DNA of 51,579 nt from an uncultured bacterium (GCA_903885635.1 CAISJE010000081.1:1-51579); one strand, 5' to 3'; shown: positions 8,413-16,935, numbered from the stretch's first letter. Program-made: numbers and translations. Notes: generated by a model from the letters alone, not told the origin.

Positions 8413-8596
8413 AAAGAGACCACTGCACAAGTATAGAAAATTTGTTTTTTCTTGGTTGTGCAGTGGGCGACCTAACAAAAGTGAGAATAGCTAAATCGGC
8501 ACGAGTAGGGCCGTTTAGCTATTCGACACTAGACGTCATGAGACTTTGCACAAGAACATTTTGCAAGAAAATGGACTTGTGCATTAGCCTCATAAA
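8413..8596 (+). ncRNA. Candidate structured RNA / 5-prime leader with three hairpins
   Basis: A gene-free stretch of about 185 nt packs three stem-loops. Stem 1: 8420-8430 with 8456-8466 (CACTGCACAA/TTGTGCAGTG). Stem 2: 8480-8500 with 8510-8530 (GAATAGCTAAA/TTTAGCTATTC, extended by CGGC/GCCG inside and AGTG/CACT outside). Stem 3: 8538-8562 with 8568-8593 (ATGAG/CTCAT, TGCACAAG/CTTGTGCA, CATTTT/AAAATG). Arms of stems 1 and 3 are related, so an alternative long rod fold is possible. A GATAAT at 8401-8406 could be a -10 box. The RNA ends just before the AAGGGG binding site of the exonuclease gene. No known family was recognised. Confidence 0.45.
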
Positions 8597-8605
8597 GGGG
8601 GAATG

Positions 8606-9526
8606 ATGAATAGAAAAAAAATTATAGAAATTGTACTAGATACAGAAACCACGGGATTAGACTACACTAGAGAAAAAATTATAGAATTTGCGGCTGTCAG
8701 ACTTGAAAACGGAAAGATTAAAGATGAATTTCAAACTTTAATAAATCCTCAGCAACATATTAGAAAATCGAGCATGGCTATCCACGGAATTAGTGAAGAT
8801 ATGGTTAAAGATGCTCCTACCGAGGAAGAAATTTTACCTGCAATTCTTGATTTCATAGGCGATTATCCTATTGTTGCGCACAATGCGATATTTGATTATT
8901 CTTTTTTAAACGAGGCAAGCTTGAGAGTTTGTAACAAATCATTGTCGAACGTTAGAATCGATACTCAACAAATGTTTAAGGAAGTTTTCCCTGATTTGGA
9001 AGCACATGGACTTGAGGCGTTAACTAGAAGATTTAATGTCGAATTTACAAAACATCATAGAGCGATGGCTGATACAATGGGGCTTGCGCTTTCTTATCCG
9101 AAATTAAAAAAATTGTACCATCAGAAATATGATTGGCAAAATAAACAATTAGAAAATATAGATTATCTGTTCGAAAGATATTTGAGAATACAACAAAGTG
9201 TTTTGGTTATGCAGTCTGAATTACAAGATTTACGTTCTGTATTCAAAATGCATTTTGATTTGGGAGGCATGCCGGTTACTGCGCAATCGGGTGAAGTTTT
9301 AGTTTATCAATCTCGTCAATCATTCGGATATGATTTTATGCAAATCAAAGACATTTTAGAAGAAATTGGAGCTTTACAAAAAGCGGTAAAATTGAATACG
9401 GGATTTATTGACAGATTAGTCGGAGGCTTAAGTCTTGAAGAAGAAAAGCGTAACACTATTAAAGAGGCAAGGCAAGAATTGTCAGAAACACGCAACATCC
9501 AAATAATTAAACCAGACAGAAGATAA
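8606..9526 (+). CDS. DnaQ-like 3'-5' exonuclease (DEDDh family)
   Basis: 306 residues. The exonuclease domain (about 1-175) has motif I VLDTETTGLD (Asp12, Glu14), motif II VAHNAIFDYSFL, and motif III HHRAMADT with the DEDDh His. This is the fold of the DNA polymerase III epsilon proofreading subunit and RNase T. The C-terminal 130 residues look helical and match nothing I recognise. Two ATGs lie in tandem (8603 and 8606); the second is preferred because AAGGGG then lies about 5 nt upstream. It follows a structured leader. It could be the epsilon subunit or a separate repair/RNA exonuclease. Confidence 0.85.
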   Translation: MNRKKIIEIVLDTETTGLDYTREKIIEFAAVRLENGKIKDEFQTLINPQQHIRKSSMAIHGISEDMVKDAPTEEEILPAILDFIGDYPIVAHNAIFDYSFLNEASLRVCNKSLSNVRIDTQQMFKEVFPDLEAHGLEALTRRFNVEFTKHHRAMADTMGLALSYPKLKKLYHQKYDWQNKQLENIDYLFERYLRIQQSVLVMQSELQDLRSVFKMHFDLGGMPVTAQSGEVLVYQSRQSFGYDFMQIKDILEEIGALQKAVKLNTGFIDRLVGGLSLEEEKRNTIKEARQELSETRNIQIIKPDRR

Positions 9527-9567
9527 ATGTAAAATATAAAATAGCTGAAGAAAGGAACAGAGGGAAA

Positions 9568-10971
9568 ATGTTAAGTTCTATTATGAATTTTTTTAAAGAA
9601 CCGCCGATAAAAGAAGTAACAGGCAACGAAGAAGAAATTAAGAAAAATTACGCACATTGGCGTTTGAGAATTTTTTATTCTTGTTTCATAGGCTATACGG
9701 TATTCTACCTTTGTAAAAAAAATATAGCTTTAGCATTACCGGGGTTAAGTACTGAATTTGGCTATTCTAACACCGAATTGGGACTGTTGGGAAGTTCGCT
9801 TTATTTAACTTATGGTATCGGCAAATTCATTAACGGAGTCTTGGCTGATAGTTCTGATGTAAGAAAATTTTTACCTACGGCATTAATATTGAGTGCGATT
9901 GCGAACATTTGTTTTGTCTTGAGTGCAATATTTATAACTCCGGGGCATACATCGTTTTTCGGATTACCTTCCGGTACTGTTCTTTTGTGGTTGTTTGCAT
10001 TTTTCTGGGGGGCAAACGGGTGGTTTCAGTCAGCCGGGTTTCCTGCCGTTGCAAAGAGTTTAACATATTGGTATTCAAACTCTGAAAGGGGCACCAAGTG
10101 GTCATTGTGGTCATGTTCGCATCAAGTCGGAACCTTTTTAAGTGTAATTATTTCAGGATATTTAGTTGCCCATTACGGATGGAAAATGGCATTTTTCATT
10201 CCGTCAATTTTAGCTATATTAGCCGCGTTCTGGTTGATTAACAGATTACGGGACAAACCTCAATCCTTGGGGTTACCTTGTGTTGAGGAGTTTAGAAAAG
10301 AACCTGTTAAAGAAAAATGTGAAGAAGATAAAGACAATCGTTCGTATGGACAAATTTTTAAAGAAAATATTTTGTTCAACAAAACAATATGGCTTCTTGC
10401 GATTGCTTATATTTTTGTTTATATCATAAGATTTGGTGCAGAGGATTGGATGGTGAAATATCTTAGCGAGTCTAAGCACAATTCTTTAGAACTTGCAGCA
10501 ATGAAGTTGAGTGCTTTGCCTTTATTCGGGATTGTGGGTACTATTTTGGCAGGAGTAATTTCTGATAAGATTTTCAAAGGTCAAAGAGCACCTGTTAACT
10601 TAATTTACTTGGTCGGAGTAACTATATGTTTATTGCTGTTAAGAGTTAATACAGTAAGTAATTTGGATTTCGTTTTAATAGGTTTAATTGGGGCATTTAC
10701 TTATGGACCTCAAATGATGATAGGTGGACTTTGTGCGGTTGAAAGCAGCTCAAAAAAAGTTGCGTCTGCGGCTACGGGCTTTACCGGTAGTTTTGGCTAT
10801 CTCGGCGCGGTGCTTTCGGCTACAGGAACAGGTTTTATGGTGGATAAATTTGGTTGGAACGGTGCAATCGGGTACTGGATTCTTTCAGCGATAATTTGTA
10901 TCGTAATTTGTATCATTTTATTTTTTGATGAAAGAAAAAATTGTAAAAAAACAATGTGTGAAAGACAATGA
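9568..10971 (+). CDS. MFS organophosphate:phosphate antiporter-type carrier (UhpC/GlpT-like)
   Basis: 467 residues with about 12 hydrophobic segments. The N-terminal YAHWRLRIFYSCFIGYTVFYLCKKNIALALPGL resembles the start of the OPA family (GlpT, UhpT, UhpC), as does the TKWSLWSCSHQVGTFLSVIISGYLV block in segment 5. These carriers exchange glycerol-3-phosphate or hexose-phosphates for phosphate; UhpC is a sensor. The substrate cannot be read from the sequence. AGAGGG lies just before the ATG. The start follows the exonuclease gene by 41 nt, so co-transcription is possible. Confidence 0.82.
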   Translation: MLSSIMNFFKEPPIKEVTGNEEEIKKNYAHWRLRIFYSCFIGYTVFYLCKKNIALALPGLSTEFGYSNTELGLLGSSLYLTYGIGKFINGVLADSSDVRKFLPTALILSAIANICFVLSAIFITPGHTSFFGLPSGTVLLWLFAFFWGANGWFQSAGFPAVAKSLTYWYSNSERGTKWSLWSCSHQVGTFLSVIISGYLVAHYGWKMAFFIPSILAILAAFWLINRLRDKPQSLGLPCVEEFRKEPVKEKCEEDKDNRSYGQIFKENILFNKTIWLLAIAYIFVYIIRFGAEDWMVKYLSESKHNSLELAAMKLSALPLFGIVGTILAGVISDKIFKGQRAPVNLIYLVGVTICLLLLRVNTVSNLDFVLIGLIGAFTYGPQMMIGGLCAVESSSKKVASAATGFTGSFGYLGAVLSATGTGFMVDKFGWNGAIGYWILSAIICIVICIILFFDERKNCKKTMCERQ

Positions 10972-11300
10972 GCACACTGAATAATTTCAAACTTTTAGTT
11001 TAAATAATTAAACTTTGAGATTTTCTTTTGCCCATTAATCTTTTATAAGTGTGGCTGGAAGTGAGTAATTTTTCGAACCAATTTGTCGAAGAAATGGGAT
11101 TGTTTTATAAATATTCTCCTTTTAAAATCAAGCCGGAAAGACCCACTGGGGGGCGGGAACGTTTGCATAAAAAAGAGGGTTCTTTCTAAACTCTCTTTTT
11201 TTTAAAACAAATTGCCAATCCTTTCAAATATTTCTATCCTATCTTACATATTTGTGATAAAATGTATAGGATAGAATAGAAATGAATCGATAAGGGTTAG
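10972..11300 (+). other. Gene-free spacer, possible small RNA ending at a terminator
   Basis: 329 bp with no convincing ORF. It holds an AT-rich hairpin after the MFS stop (AGTTTAA/TTAAACT, about 10996-11016). A stretch at about 11050-11166 follows with local pairing (TTCGA/TCGAA) and G/C-rich ends unlike the AT-rich surroundings. An intrinsic terminator closes it at 11169-11204. This could be a small RNA of 110-150 nt or an untranslated tail of the MFS mRNA. No family was recognised. Confidence 0.3.
11169..11204 (+). terminator. Intrinsic terminator upstream of the kor operon
   Basis: AAAAAAGAG, a loop of about 14 nt, then CTCTTTTTTTT: an A-run/T-run hairpin typical of rho-independent termination. 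Confidence 0.7.
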
Positions 11301-11513
11301 ATGAATTATATAAAATTAGACAAAACAAGATGTAAGGCATGTTATTTATGCGTGGATGTATGCCCTAAAAAGTTGATAATAAAGGGAAGCCAACCGAACA
11401 GTCTGGGGCATTTTCCTGTAGAATTTAAAGATCCCGACAATAAATGTATCGGCTGTGCAATGTGTGCCATGAGATGTCCCGACATTGCGATAACTGAAGT
11501 AGTAAAAAATTAA
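11301..11513 (+). CDS. korD: 2-oxoacid:ferredoxin oxidoreductase delta subunit (2x[4Fe-4S])
   Basis: 70 residues with two four-cysteine clusters, CKACYLCVDVCP and CIGCAMCAMRCP. This is the ferredoxin-like delta subunit that carries electrons from the catalytic core to free ferredoxin. It is the first gene of the delta-alpha-beta-gamma operon, the order seen in 2-oxoglutarate (kor/oor) and branched-chain (vor) enzymes. AAGGG lies upstream of the ATG. Which 2-oxoacid is used cannot be fixed from sequence alone. Confidence 0.85.
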   Translation: MNYIKLDKTRCKACYLCVDVCPKKLIIKGSQPNSLGHFPVEFKDPDNKCIGCAMCAMRCPDIAITEVVKN

Positions 11514-11531
11514 AAAGAAGGTTGATTGATA

Positions 11532-12581
11532 ATGACAAAAACACTTACAACCGGAAATCATGCAATAGCACAAGCGGCGATAAACGCAGGCTGTGATGGT
11601 TACTTTGGATATCCTATTACGCCCCAAAGTGAAATAGGCGAATTTATGAGTAAAAAAATGCAAGAACTTGAACGGGCTTATGTTTGTGCCGAAAGTGAAA
11701 TTGCGGCAATAAATATGGTTTTAGGAGCTTGTTCCACAGGTGCTAAAGCAATGACCTCCTCATCTTCTTGCGCGGTTGCACTTATGCAAGAATCATTGTC
11801 TTACATTGCGGCAGACGAATTGCCGGTGGTACTTGTAAGCGTCATGCGCGCAGGACCCGGTTTAGGATATATTTATCCGTCACAAGGGGATTACAACCAA
11901 GCGACAATAGGTGGCGGAAACGGAGATTACAAAATAATTGTTTTAGCACCCTCAACCGTTCAGGAATGTATAGATTTAACTTACAAATCATTTTATTTGG
12001 CTCAAAAATATAGAAATCCTACAATACTTTTAGCAGACGGGCTCTTAGCTCAAATGATGGAGCCTGTAGAATTTAATGAATATCCTTATCCTGAAATTTC
12101 AATCGAAGATTGGGCTTTAACAGGTGCTAAAAATAGAGATTCCAGAGCGATTTATTCTCTTGGACCACAAGAAGACAGACTTGTAGAAAGAGTAGAAACA
12201 TTGTTCAATAAGTATAAACAAATCGAAGAAAATGAAGTAGAATTTGAAGAGTACCAAACAGATAATGCAGATTTAATAGTGACATGTTTTGGAAGTATTG
12301 CAAGAAATGTGAAATCAGCAATCAATCAATGTCGTGAAAAAGGCTTAAAAGTCGGGATGTTAAGACCGATTACCCTGTACCCTTTCCCTACAAAAAAATA
12401 TCAGGAATTAGCTAAAACTACAAAAAAGTTTCTAACAATTGAAATGAACATGGGGCAAATGGTCAGAGACGTAAGACTAGCGGTAAACGGACAAGTGCCG
12501 GTTGAATTTTTTGGTAAATCGGTGGGACAATGGCTCAGCGTAGAAGATATTGCTGCAGAAATCGAAAGGTTGAATAGTTAA
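11532..12581 (+). CDS. korA: 2-oxoacid:ferredoxin oxidoreductase alpha subunit
   Basis: 349 residues. TTGNHAIAQAAINAGCDGYFGYPITPQSEIGEFM is the alpha-subunit start (pyrimidine-binding domain of TPP enzymes). AESEIAAINMVLGACSTGAKAMTSSSS and the C-terminal transketolase-like domain (DLIVTCFGSIARNVKSAI, KVGMLRPITLYPFP) follow. With beta, gamma and delta it oxidatively decarboxylates a 2-oxoacid to the CoA ester and reduces ferredoxin. ATG 11532 is preferred to the in-frame TTG at 11526 because it fits the family start; AGAAGG lies 10 nt upstream. Its stop abuts the beta start. Confidence 0.92.
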   Translation: MTKTLTTGNHAIAQAAINAGCDGYFGYPITPQSEIGEFMSKKMQELERAYVCAESEIAAINMVLGACSTGAKAMTSSSSCAVALMQESLSYIAADELPVVLVSVMRAGPGLGYIYPSQGDYNQATIGGGNGDYKIIVLAPSTVQECIDLTYKSFYLAQKYRNPTILLADGLLAQMMEPVEFNEYPYPEISIEDWALTGAKNRDSRAIYSLGPQEDRLVERVETLFNKYKQIEENEVEFEEYQTDNADLIVTCFGSIARNVKSAINQCREKGLKVGMLRPITLYPFPTKKYQELAKTTKKFLTIEMNMGQMVRDVRLAVNGQVPVEFFGKSVGQWLSVEDIAAEIERLNS

Positions 12582-13334
12582 ATGATTAAGACAACTGAAA
12601 AATCAGTATTCAAATTACCAAAATCACTTAAAGCAGGTATGAAATTCCCATTTTGCGCCGGTTGTGATCACGGCGTCGCCATCAGGCTTGTGGCAGAGGT
12701 TTTGGACGAAATGAATTTACGAGAAAAAACTATTGCAGTGGCTTCCATCGGCTGTTCGGTAATGTTATATGATTATTTGGACACTGATTGCGTTGAAGCA
12801 CCGCACGGACGCGCTTTAGCTGCCGCAACAGGCGTAAAGCGCACAAATAAAGATAAATTTGTATTGACTTATCAAGGTGACGGTGATTTTGCTTCAATCG
12901 GACTTGCAGAATCCTTGCATGCCGCACTTCGTGGAGAAAAGGTAAGTGCAATTTGTATTAACAATACAACTTACGGCATGACCGGCGGACAAGCAGGACC
13001 TACTACAATTATGGGACAAATTACAAAGACTTCACCCAACGGCAGAAACGAAGAATATTACGGCTATCCGATAAAAATAGCAGAACAAGTAGCATTGTGC
13101 GATGGGACTGCATATTCAGCCAGATGTTCTTTAGATAGCATCGCAAATATTAAAAAGACCAAAGAGGCAATCAGAAAAACTTTTGAAGTTCAATTGCAAG
13201 GTTTAGGCTTTGGATTTGTGGAAATTTTGTCAACATGCCCGACAAACTGGCATTTAACACCACAAGAGTCGCATGAAAGAGTGAGGAATGAGTTATTTCA
13301 AGTTTATCCGCTTGGGGTTTATAAAGAGGTTTAG
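12582..13334 (+). CDS. korB: 2-oxoacid:ferredoxin oxidoreductase beta subunit (TPP-binding)
   Basis: 250 residues. FCAGCDHGVAIRL supplies a cluster/TPP-side Cys pair. The TPP motif is GDGDFASIGLAE...NNTTYGMTGGQ, the beta-subunit form of GDG-X(n)-NN. The ATG follows the alpha TAA with no gap, which suggests coupled translation. It is the catalytic TPP subunit of the operon. Confidence 0.92.
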   Translation: MIKTTEKSVFKLPKSLKAGMKFPFCAGCDHGVAIRLVAEVLDEMNLREKTIAVASIGCSVMLYDYLDTDCVEAPHGRALAAATGVKRTNKDKFVLTYQGDGDFASIGLAESLHAALRGEKVSAICINNTTYGMTGGQAGPTTIMGQITKTSPNGRNEEYYGYPIKIAEQVALCDGTAYSARCSLDSIANIKKTKEAIRKTFEVQLQGLGFGFVEILSTCPTNWHLTPQESHERVRNELFQVYPLGVYKEV

Positions 13335-13352
13335 AAGGTTAAGGATTTAATT

Positions 13353-13910
13353 ATGACAGAAAAAAACGTAGTAATCGCCGGTTTTGGCGGACAGGGAATT
13401 TTACTAGCAGGAGAAGTACTTGCAAATGCATTGATGCTGGATGAAAAAAATGTAACTTGGTATCCGTGTTATGGCGCAGAAATGCGCGGAGGAACGGTTA
13501 ATTGTGAGATTGTAACTTCCGAAGACGAAGTTAGTTCCGTCAACAAACAGGATGCCGATTTTATTATTGCTCTCAACCAAATTTCCTTTGATAAATTCTT
13601 ACCAAAACTCAAGGCAGGTGGCTGGGTAATCGCAAATTCTTCATTGGTTAAAGAAATTAAATCAAGAATTGATATAAATTATTTATTTGCCCCTATAACT
13701 GCTTTGGCAAATGAACTCGGAGAGATAAGAATTTCAAATATAATTTCGTTGGGGCTTTTGGCAAAAATCAGCAAACTAACCTCGGTTGATGCTTTGCATA
13801 AAGCCTTGGACAACGTTTTACCGGAGCATAGAAAAAACCTTTTAGCTTTAAATTTAAAAGCACTTGAAATGGGCTTTAATTTTAGCCTTGCGCCTGCTAC
13901 AGCTTGTTAG
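13353..13910 (+). CDS. korC: 2-oxoacid:ferredoxin oxidoreductase gamma subunit
   Basis: 185 residues. IAGFGGQGILLAGEVLANAL and WYPCYGAEMRGGTVNCEIVTS are the gamma-domain hallmarks; this subunit helps bind CoA. It starts 18 nt after korB and is the last gene of the operon. No clear terminator follows. The 137 bp to purD hold a weak stem (CTAGAA/TTCTAG around 13979-14012) and the purD promoter. Confidence 0.9.
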   Translation: MTEKNVVIAGFGGQGILLAGEVLANALMLDEKNVTWYPCYGAEMRGGTVNCEIVTSEDEVSSVNKQDADFIIALNQISFDKFLPKLKAGGWVIANSSLVKEIKSRIDINYLFAPITALANELGEIRISNIISLGLLAKISKLTSVDALHKALDNVLPEHRKNLLALNLKALEMGFNFSLAPATAC

Positions 13911-14035
13911 GATTTGTTGTTTTATAAAGTACCTAATTGGTTTTAAGGTCTTTAAAAAATTTTGCTTGAATTTCTGCACTAGAAACCCGGTGGTATTCCA
14001 TCAGTCTTCTAGTTTAAATTTCCATTCACTTGTTG

Positions 14036-14041
14036 TATAAT
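14036..14041 (+). promoter_or_regulatory. purD -10 box, 6 nt before the start codon (leaderless)
   Basis: A consensus TATAAT ends exactly 6 nt before the purD ATG at 14048. A weak -35 (TTTAAA, 14013-14018) lies 17 bp upstream. A start about 7 nt after the -10 box would fall on the ATG itself. There is no ribosome binding site, which fits a leaderless mRNA. Confidence 0.6.
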
Positions 14042-14047
14042 GATTTT

Positions 14048-15298
14048 ATGAATAAAAAAATAGGTAAAAAAGTTTTAATAATAGGCTCTGGTGCAGGCGA
14101 ATATACACTTGCCAAGAAGATTGCAGAGTTAGACGAAATAGCAACGGTTTTTGTGGCATCAGGAAATGACGCTATGAAAGAATTTTGTACAGTTGTTGAT
14201 ATTAGAGAGAATAATGTCCAAGAACTCCTTGAATTCGCACTGGAAAATGCTATAGACCTTACAATTGCTTCAAGCGAGTTAGCGATAAAAAATGATATAG
14301 CCTCGATTTTTCAACGGAATAATCAAATGATATTCGCACCGACAAAAGAAAGCGCAAGCATTTGTTTGAGCAAATCAATCGGTAAAAAATTCATGTACAA
14401 AACCAGAATCCCTTGCCCTAAGTTTGGAATTTTTGACAAGCCGTCTCTGGCAATTGATTACGTAAAAACGTCGAACATGCCAGTGGTCATTAAAACGGAT
14501 GAATATCAAGAAAAAGGTGTTTTAGTTTGTAATGCTTTTTCAATAGCTAAAGCATTTATTGAAGAATTATTTGATGGTGGAGAAAAGAAAGTTATCGTAG
14601 AAAACTATGTTTTGGGACATGAATTCTCTTTTTACGTAATAACTGACGGCTATCACGCACTCCCATTGGGCAGCGTTGCAACTTATAAACAGGAACTTGA
14701 GGGTAATGGCGGACTTATAACTGAAGGTATGGGGGCAATAACCCCTGATTACAAAGTTTCTAAACAAATAGAACAAAGAATTTTACAACAAATAATTTAC
14801 CCGACATTAAATACTCTGGCTAGAGAACGAACCCCCTATGTCGGCATTTTAGGCGTAGATTTAATAATGACGAGAGAAGAACAGTTGTTTGTAATTGAGT
14901 TTAATTCGTTTTTACGAGTGCCGGATAGTCAAGGGATTTTGACACTTTTGAATGAAAATCTTTACCATCTGTTTCAAGCATGTGTTATTGGAGCCTTTAC
15001 GGATGATTATGCACAACTTGATATTTCCGATAGATACGCAGTTTCAAGCGTCCTTTTGAGTAAGAAAAAAGAAGCGATTATCTCAGGGCTTGATGATTTA
15101 GATGAAAGCACTCAAATCGCACACTTTAAAACTAAAAAAAATATATATTTAGAGTACGAAACAGTGGGCGAAAGAGCACTTGTAATAACCAAAACAGCGA
15201 GAGTTCTGTCAAAAGCTTTAGAGGATTTGAATGAAGAAATTTCTATGATTAGTTTTGAAGGAATGAAATTCAGACGAGATATAGGTCAAATGTATTAA
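14048..15298 (+). CDS. purD: Phosphoribosylamine-glycine ligase (GAR synthetase)
   Basis: 416 residues, normal length. The N-domain begins VLIIGSGAGEYTLAKKIAE. The ATP-grasp domain holds VVIKTDEYQEKGVLVC, VIVENYVLGHEFSFYVITDG, and the metal-binding end YVGILGVDLIMTREEQLFVIEFNSFLRVPDSQ. It ligates glycine to phosphoribosylamine, purine step 2. Deviations such as ...EFNSFLRVPDSQ in place of EFNaRfGDPE.Q show a diverged member. The ATG at 14048 is chosen; the TTG codons upstream overlap the -10 box. The 3-prime end meets a bidirectional terminator. Confidence 0.88.
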   Translation: MNKKIGKKVLIIGSGAGEYTLAKKIAELDEIATVFVASGNDAMKEFCTVVDIRENNVQELLEFALENAIDLTIASSELAIKNDIASIFQRNNQMIFAPTKESASICLSKSIGKKFMYKTRIPCPKFGIFDKPSLAIDYVKTSNMPVVIKTDEYQEKGVLVCNAFSIAKAFIEELFDGGEKKVIVENYVLGHEFSFYVITDGYHALPLGSVATYKQELEGNGGLITEGMGAITPDYKVSKQIEQRILQQIIYPTLNTLARERTPYVGILGVDLIMTREEQLFVIEFNSFLRVPDSQGILTLLNENLYHLFQACVIGAFTDDYAQLDISDRYAVSSVLLSKKKEAIISGLDDLDESTQIAHFKTKKNIYLEYETVGERALVITKTARVLSKALEDLNEEISMISFEGMKFRRDIGQMY

Positions 15299-15300
15299 AA

Positions 15301-15338
15301 TAAAAAAAAGTGGCTCACTTACGCAAACCACTTTTTTA
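15301..15338. terminator. Bidirectional terminator between purD and the HEAT-like gene
   Basis: AAAAAAGTGG and CCACTTTTTT form a 10-bp stem with a 14-nt loop between two convergent genes. Confidence 0.88.
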
Positions 15339-15351
15339 TTAAACTTTAAAT

Positions 15352-15666
15352 CTAAGCCGCTTTACCATTGATTTCAGTGATAAGATATCTGGCAACCCAT
15401 TCAAAATCCTTATTGTTTTGAGCCGCCTTTTTAAGATATTCGACAGAATCATCACCGATTCTGATAAGCGTCATCGCAACAACTCCACGCTTAACACCTT
15501 GAATTATTTGAAGTTGGTCCACCAACTCAGGAACCGCGTTTTTACCGATATTGACTAACATATTTTCGATTTCATTTTTAGCTATATTATCAGCGGTTTC
15601 TAATTTGGATAAAAAATATTGAATTGAACTTGTTGAATTTTCTATTTTGTTAAGTACAGCTTGCAT
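15352..15666 (-). CDS. Small HEAT-repeat-like protein
   Basis: 104 residues from the ATG at 15666, which has GGAGG 4-5 nt upstream; the frame is open further, but without a binding site. All helical. The stretch IGKNAVPELVDQL...KRGVVAMTLIRIGDDSVEYLKKAAQN looks like two HEAT/PBS-lyase-type repeats (paired helices with I..L.[RK]IGD..), a fold common in cyanobacterial scaffolding proteins. Partner and role are unknown. Monocistronic. Confidence 0.6.
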   Translation of the reverse strand: MQAVLNKIENSTSSIQYFLSKLETADNIAKNEIENMLVNIGKNAVPELVDQLQIIQGVKRGVVAMTLIRIGDDSVEYLKKAAQNNKDFEWVARYLITEINGKAA

Positions 15667-15763
15667 TATACCTCCAATGTTTCTTCTACTTAATATCATT
15701 ATATGGTAAAAAATAAACAAAATCCGTTTTCCTTACATAATCTTTATATGGTGAGTAGAAAGG

Positions 15764-15812
15764 AGGAAAAAGGAAAAAGGGAAAAGGGAAAAGGAAAAAG
15801 GGAAAAGGGAAA
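15764..15812. repeat. Heptamer tandem repeat (AGGRAAA)x7
   Basis: Seven consecutive heptads of AGGAAAA or AGGGAAA in perfect register. This is the longest such run in the window. It lies in the 341-bp spacer between the HEAT-like gene and the gene at 16008. Confidence 0.88.
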
Positions 15813-15882
15813 GAGTTTAGAAGCTTGGAGGCTTAGCTGGTTAAAATATTGCATTATCAAGATTCCAAACCTCCGAGCTGCC

Positions 15883-15930
15883 GTTCAACTGTTCAACTGT
15901 TCAACTGTTCAACTGTTCGACTCTTCAACT
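15883..15930. repeat. Octamer tandem repeat (GTTCAACT)n
   Basis: About five GTTCAACT units followed by degenerate ones (GTTCGACT, CTTCAACT). Same unit as at 1468 and inside ileS (CTGTTCAA in another register). Confidence 0.85.
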
Positions 15931-16007
15931 TATAACCTCTCATCTCTCACTTCGTAAGACTACCCACTTATCGTATTTGGTTATAGTCTAAAAGGGGATT
16001 TTTTACA

Positions 16008-16400
16008 ATGCAAAAGCATTTAAACTTATTCCTGATAGGAGAAATAAATGTCTTTATTTCAATCGTACTCAATACATTGGGAGTGATGGTTATGTTAATG
16101 GAAAATTGTCAAACTGACTGTAGTAAGTACGGTCATATGGAATTAAAAAATATTAACAAGGATATTGTTTCATGGCTTGAAGGTGTAATTGAAGAAAATA
16201 ACAGCAGAATAGAACGCAAAGAGTGGAAAAGCAAATACAACAGCTACGTTGTTTACGATTACGAACCATTCTGCGCTGACGGCTTTGAAATAAACCTACT
16301 TGTCAGTTCTTATGACTATTCTTACTTGAACTTTATTAAATACTTATATGACGAAAAAATAAATACCATTGAGTATTTAAACAACTGTATAAGTGTTTAA
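16008..16400 (+). CDS. Hypothetical protein, possible N-terminal membrane segment
   Basis: 130 residues from ATG 16008, with AAGGGG about 10 nt upstream. Unrecognised. From that start the N-terminus has a hydrophobic stretch (LFLIGEINVFISIVLNTLGVMVML). A later start at the MLMENC methionine, behind GGGAG, would give a soluble protein of about 100 residues. The body is acidic and Tyr-rich (YNSYVVYDYEPFCADGFEINLL) with four Cys. A perfect terminator follows directly, which supports a real transcript. Confidence 0.5.
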   Translation: MQKHLNLFLIGEINVFISIVLNTLGVMVMLMENCQTDCSKYGHMELKNINKDIVSWLEGVIEENNSRIERKEWKSKYNSYVVYDYEPFCADGFEINLLVSSYDYSYLNFIKYLYDEKINTIEYLNNCISV

Positions 16401-16404
16401 TTTA

Positions 16405-16437
16405 GGAAAAAGAGAGCCCTAGGGCTCTCTTTTTTTA
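16405..16437. terminator. Bidirectional intrinsic terminator
   Basis: Perfect palindrome AAAAAGAGAGCCC/GGGCTCTCTTTTT around the CTAG centre with a T-run. It sits between the convergent gene at 16008 and yajQ, and yajQ's stop codon lies in the T-run. Confidence 0.93.
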
Positions 16438-16935
16438 TCTGTAATTCTGAAATTGTAGCGGGTAATCATAGCTTTCCGAATTATCTCTCAAAAGCTTAAT
16501 CACTGCTTGTAAATCATCTTTATCTTTCCCTGAAATTCTGACCTGATCTCCTTGAATAGAGGCTTGAACTTTAATCTTAGAATCTTTAATATCAGAAACT
16601 ATTTTTTTTGCGAGCTCCTGCGTTAATCCTTTTCTTAGTTTGTAAACCTGTCTTACTTTACCGCCCAAAGCGTTTTCCATAGTTTGTGGGTCAAGGATTT
16701 TTATACTCAAATCTCTTTTAACTAATTTTGTTTGCAAAATGTCTAAAATATTTCTAAGCTTCATATCGTCGCTTGTTGTAATTGTGATTGTTTTATCCGC
16801 TTCCAATTCTATTTCCGAATTGGAATTTTTCAAATCAAATCTTGAAATAATATCTCTTTTAACTTGATCAACCGCATTAACGAGTTCTTGCTTATTGAAT
16901 TCTGAAACCACATCAAAACTACATTCCTTTGCCAT
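16435..16935 (-). CDS. yajQ: YajQ family nucleotide-binding protein
   Basis: 166 residues, the usual length. It starts MAKECSFDVVSEFNKQELVNAVDQVKRDIISRFDLK and ends VQASIQGDQVRISGKDKDDLQAVI.LLR, both family hallmarks. It has two ferredoxin-like half-domains. YajQ proteins bind nucleotides, in some bacteria cyclic di-GMP. AGGAGG lies upstream of the ATG. It lies 38 nt downstream of dnaJ on the same strand and could be the third gene of the grpE-dnaJ unit. Confidence 0.93.
   Translation of the reverse strand: MAKECSFDVVSEFNKQELVNAVDQVKRDIISRFDLKNSNSEIELEADKTITITTSDDMKLRNILDILQTKLVKRDLSIKILDPQTMENALGGKVRQVYKLRKGLTQELAKKIVSDIKDSKIKVQASIQGDQVRISGKDKDDLQAVIKLLRDNSESYDYPLQFQNYR

Noticed and set aside
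8413-8596. Known tmRNA, SRP RNA, RNase P or T-box
   Set aside because: None of their conserved core motifs (GGAAGGAGCAG-type SRP loop, T-box GGTGG, tmRNA tRNA-like ends) is present.
15703-15957. + frame of Lys/Glu/Gly-rich sequence
   Set aside because: It is a translation of the AGGRAAA heptamer and the octamer repeats, without a binding site.
16049-16090. 12-codon leader peptide after AGGAG in the 16008 gene
   Set aside because: Out of frame with the longer gene and with no attenuator-like hairpins after it; probably chance.
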